Source: Thermoplasmata archaeon (GTDB lineage Archaea; Thermoplasmatota; JAKEGO01). From it: 6,907 nucleotides of DNA. Positions within the stretch are counted from its first letter, which is position 1; each line of letters opens with the position of its first letter. The DNA lies in the NCBI GenBank assembly GCA_022615805.1, contig JAKEGO010000044.1, forward strand, positions 1-6,907, read 5' to 3'. The position numbers and the translations under genes were made by a program. A model generated the notes under the pieces. It saw only the letters and a list, made by a program, of their open reading frames with translations. It was not told the origin of the DNA and made no database searches. Shown here piece after piece: positions 5,391-6,907 of the stretch.

Positions 5391-6907
5391 ATGAAGGCCC
5401 CAGCCCTGCTCGTGCTCGCCCTCATGGTCTCGCCCATCGGAGCCCTTCTCCCGGCCACGGGCGGTGGTCCCACGGGGGCCTTCGAGGGTGGGCTTCCAAC
5501 GGCCGCTCCCGCCGAAGCCGCTCCAACGATGGCAGATGTCCCGGACACCGTCGTCGTCGCGCCGGCCCGCGACGATACGGGGCCCGTCGATGCTCCTCCG
5601 GGCATATCGGACGTCCCGCCCCCCCTTTACCTCCGTGATGCCAAGGCCCCCGATGGCGTCGATTACGCCGGGCCCGGCCTCCACGTCGTGCAGTTCCTGG
5701 GGCCGAGCGATGGCCTCCGGGCGGCGATGGAACGCCAGGGTGCGACGTTCCACGACCGCATCCCCGTGAGAGGATGGATCGTGGACCTTGCGGAGGAGCC
5801 ATCGGGTGAGGGTCTCGCGAGGCTGTTCCCCCTGCTCCCGGAGATGAAGGTCCTGTCCACAGGGGCGACGTACAGGATCGCCGTCACCGACGTCGTTACC
5901 GCGATGATGGACATGCGGGCCATCGGGTTGCATGCGCGGGTCGACGGCGGGCGCATCATGGCCGACGTACCCCCACAGAGGATCGATGACGTGGCGTCGC
6001 TTCGGTCGGTGCTCTATATCGAGGGCTGGTCGCCGGGCAGGGCGCTCGTGGACGTCGCCTCGGGGATAGTGGACCCCGGGGCATTGCCCGCCGACCTCGG
6101 ATCGAACGGGAGCGGCCAGGTCATCGCCGTCGTCGACACGGGGCTCGATACGGGCGTCATCAATGGCTCGATGCACCGCGACCTCCGAGGGCAGGTCGTC
6201 GCGATCGTCGACTGGACAGGCGACGGGCCGGACGACGACGATTCGCACGGCACCCACGTTGCCGGGACGATCGTGGGCACGGGCGCGGCGTCGAACGGCA
6301 CGTTCCGCGGGCTCGCGCCAGGGGCGAAGGTCATCATGCAGGCGGTGGCCGACGACACGGGCGCCTTCAACGGCGCCAGCGACATGGACGCCGTGCTGCA
6401 GCAGGCATATGACGCCGGAGCGCGGATATCCTCGAACAGCTGGGGCTACTTCGATTACTCCTACACGACGGCCTCCCAGGAGGTGGACGACTTCGTCGAT
6501 CGGTTCGACGACATGGTCGTCGTGCTGGCCGCCGGGAACGATGGCACGGACGGCGATTCGGACGGCGAGGTGGACAACGGCACCATCCTCTCCCCCGCCA
6601 ACGCGAAGAACGGCATCGCCGTCGGCGCTTCCGAGAGCCTGCGGTCCTCGGGCGGGTATTCCAACCAGACCTACGGCGAGCGGTGGCCCGCGGACTTCCC
6701 TGCAGCGCCCATCAACGGCGACCTCATCACGGACGATCCTGATGGCATGGCGGCCTTCAGCTCCCGGGGCAACTGCCCGGACGGGCGGTTGAAGCCGGAC
6801 ATCGTGGCGCCTGGCACGGACATCGTTAGCGTCAGGTCGCAGGTCGGCGCGTCGACGCTCTGGGGCATCTTCGACGACGATTACCTCTATTCGGGCGGGA
6901 CGAGCAT
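5391..6907 (+). CDS. Secreted subtilisin-family (S8, KP-43-like) serine protease, C-terminus beyond the window
   Basis: The first 505 codons of an exported endopeptidase are present, plus two bases of the next codon. Residues 1-22 form a signal peptide (Lys2, hydrophobic core 4-20) without a lipobox Cys, so the enzyme should be secreted rather than a lipoprotein. Residues 23-77 are an Ala/Pro-rich linker. Residues about 95-215 look like a propeptide in two halves (VVQFLGPSDG..., then GGRIMADVPPQRIDDVASL), as in KP-43-type subtilases. The catalytic domain shows Asp249 (AVVDTGLDTG), His286 (DSHGTHVAGT), oxyanion-hole Asn383 (LAAGNDG) and Ser505 (SGGTS), the serine codon lying at 6903-6905. SNSWG (348-352) and AFSSRG (455-460) with KPDIVAPGT (468-476) are further family motifs. 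A DxDxDG loop (387-395) probably binds calcium. Five N-glycosylation sequons (Asn239, 258, 302, 396, 425) fall within or near the catalytic domain. It is divergent from mre11. Any C-terminal domain is not visible. Confidence 0.95.
   Translation, partial: MKAPALLVLALMVSPIGALLPATGGGPTGAFEGGLPTAAPAEAAPTMADVPDTVVVAPARDDTGPVDAPPGISDVPPPLYLRDAKAPDGVDYAGPGLHVVQFLGPSDGLRAAMERQGATFHDRIPVRGWIVDLAEEPSGEGLARLFPLLPEMKVLSTGATYRIAVTDVVTAMMDMRAIGLHARVDGGRIMADVPPQRIDDVASLRSVLYIEGWSPGRALVDVASGIVDPGALPADLGSNGSGQVIAVVDTGLDTGVINGSMHRDLRGQVVAIVDWTGDGPDDDDSHGTHVAGTIVGTGAASNGTFRGLAPGAKVIMQAVADDTGAFNGASDMDAVLQQAYDAGARISSNSWGYFDYSYTTASQEVDDFVDRFDDMVVVLAAGNDGTDGDSDGEVDNGTILSPANAKNGIAVGASESLRSSGGYSNQTYGERWPADFPAAPINGDLITDDPDGMAAFSSRGNCPDGRLKPDIVAPGTDIVSVRSQVGASTLWGIFDDDYLYSGGTS

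Noticed and set aside
5261..5605. N-terminal extension of Mre11 from the upstream ATG at 5605
   Set aside because: The extension is low-complexity, overlaps the divergent protease signal and pro-region, and contains the TATA box; homology starts at GTG 5260.
4695..6257. A 520-codon minus-strand open frame over mre11 and the protease
   Set aside because: It is out of frame with mre11, antisense to the protease and very Arg/Gly-rich; both overlapped genes have complete motif sets.
6163..6792. A 209-codon plus-strand frame inside the protease gene
   Set aside because: It is the +1 shadow of the protease, Thr/Arg/Ala-rich with no motif; the protease frame carries Asp, His, Asn and Ser catalytic motifs.

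Overview
The window most likely comes from a high-GC archaeon, and I would favour the Thermoplasmatota. The reasons are: an archaeal-type mre11-rad50 operon; heavy use of AGG for arginine; TATA-like boxes centred about 26-30 bp before the start codons of all five promoter-proximal genes, almost without Shine-Dalgarno sequences (leaderless transcription); and small membrane proteins with Tyr/Pro/Gly-rich tails of a type I associate with that phylum. The phylum is an inference from style and recalled families, not from a search.

Layout from left to right. (1) The 5' end of an unrecognised gene leaves the left edge on the minus strand (1-176). (2) A 154-bp gap carries its promoter, a short GTGAAA repeat and a hairpin. 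(3) A 64-residue, two-helix membrane protein lies on the minus strand (331-525). (4) A 140-bp divergent promoter region follows. (5) A plus-strand gene of 349 codons (666-1715) encodes a membrane bundle flanked by long disordered tails rich in Tyr, Pro and Gly. (6) After a 21-bp convergent junction comes the minus-strand mre11-rad50 operon (rad50 1737-4139, mre11 4136-5260), overlapping by ATGA. (7) A 130-bp divergent region contains two promoters and a 14-bp perfect palindrome. (8) A secreted subtilisin-family (S8, KP-43-like) protease runs off the right edge at its catalytic serine (5391 onward).

How the genes work together. Mre11 and Rad50 form one complex: Rad50 is the ATP-driven clamp with a zinc hook, and Mre11 is the Mn-dependent nuclease that processes DNA double-strand breaks. 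The other genes have no visible functional link to repair. The two membrane-protein genes may be co-regulated because they share a divergent promoter region with a repeated 9-bp motif. The protease is secreted and should act outside the cell.

I see no mobile element, CRISPR array, tRNA or rRNA gene, and no clear sign of horizontal transfer. No intergenic stretch exceeds 154 bp. I did not find a convincing previously undescribed system. The least ordinary items are the Tyr-rich membrane protein, the palindrome between the mre11 and protease promoters, and the consistently leaderless promoter layout.
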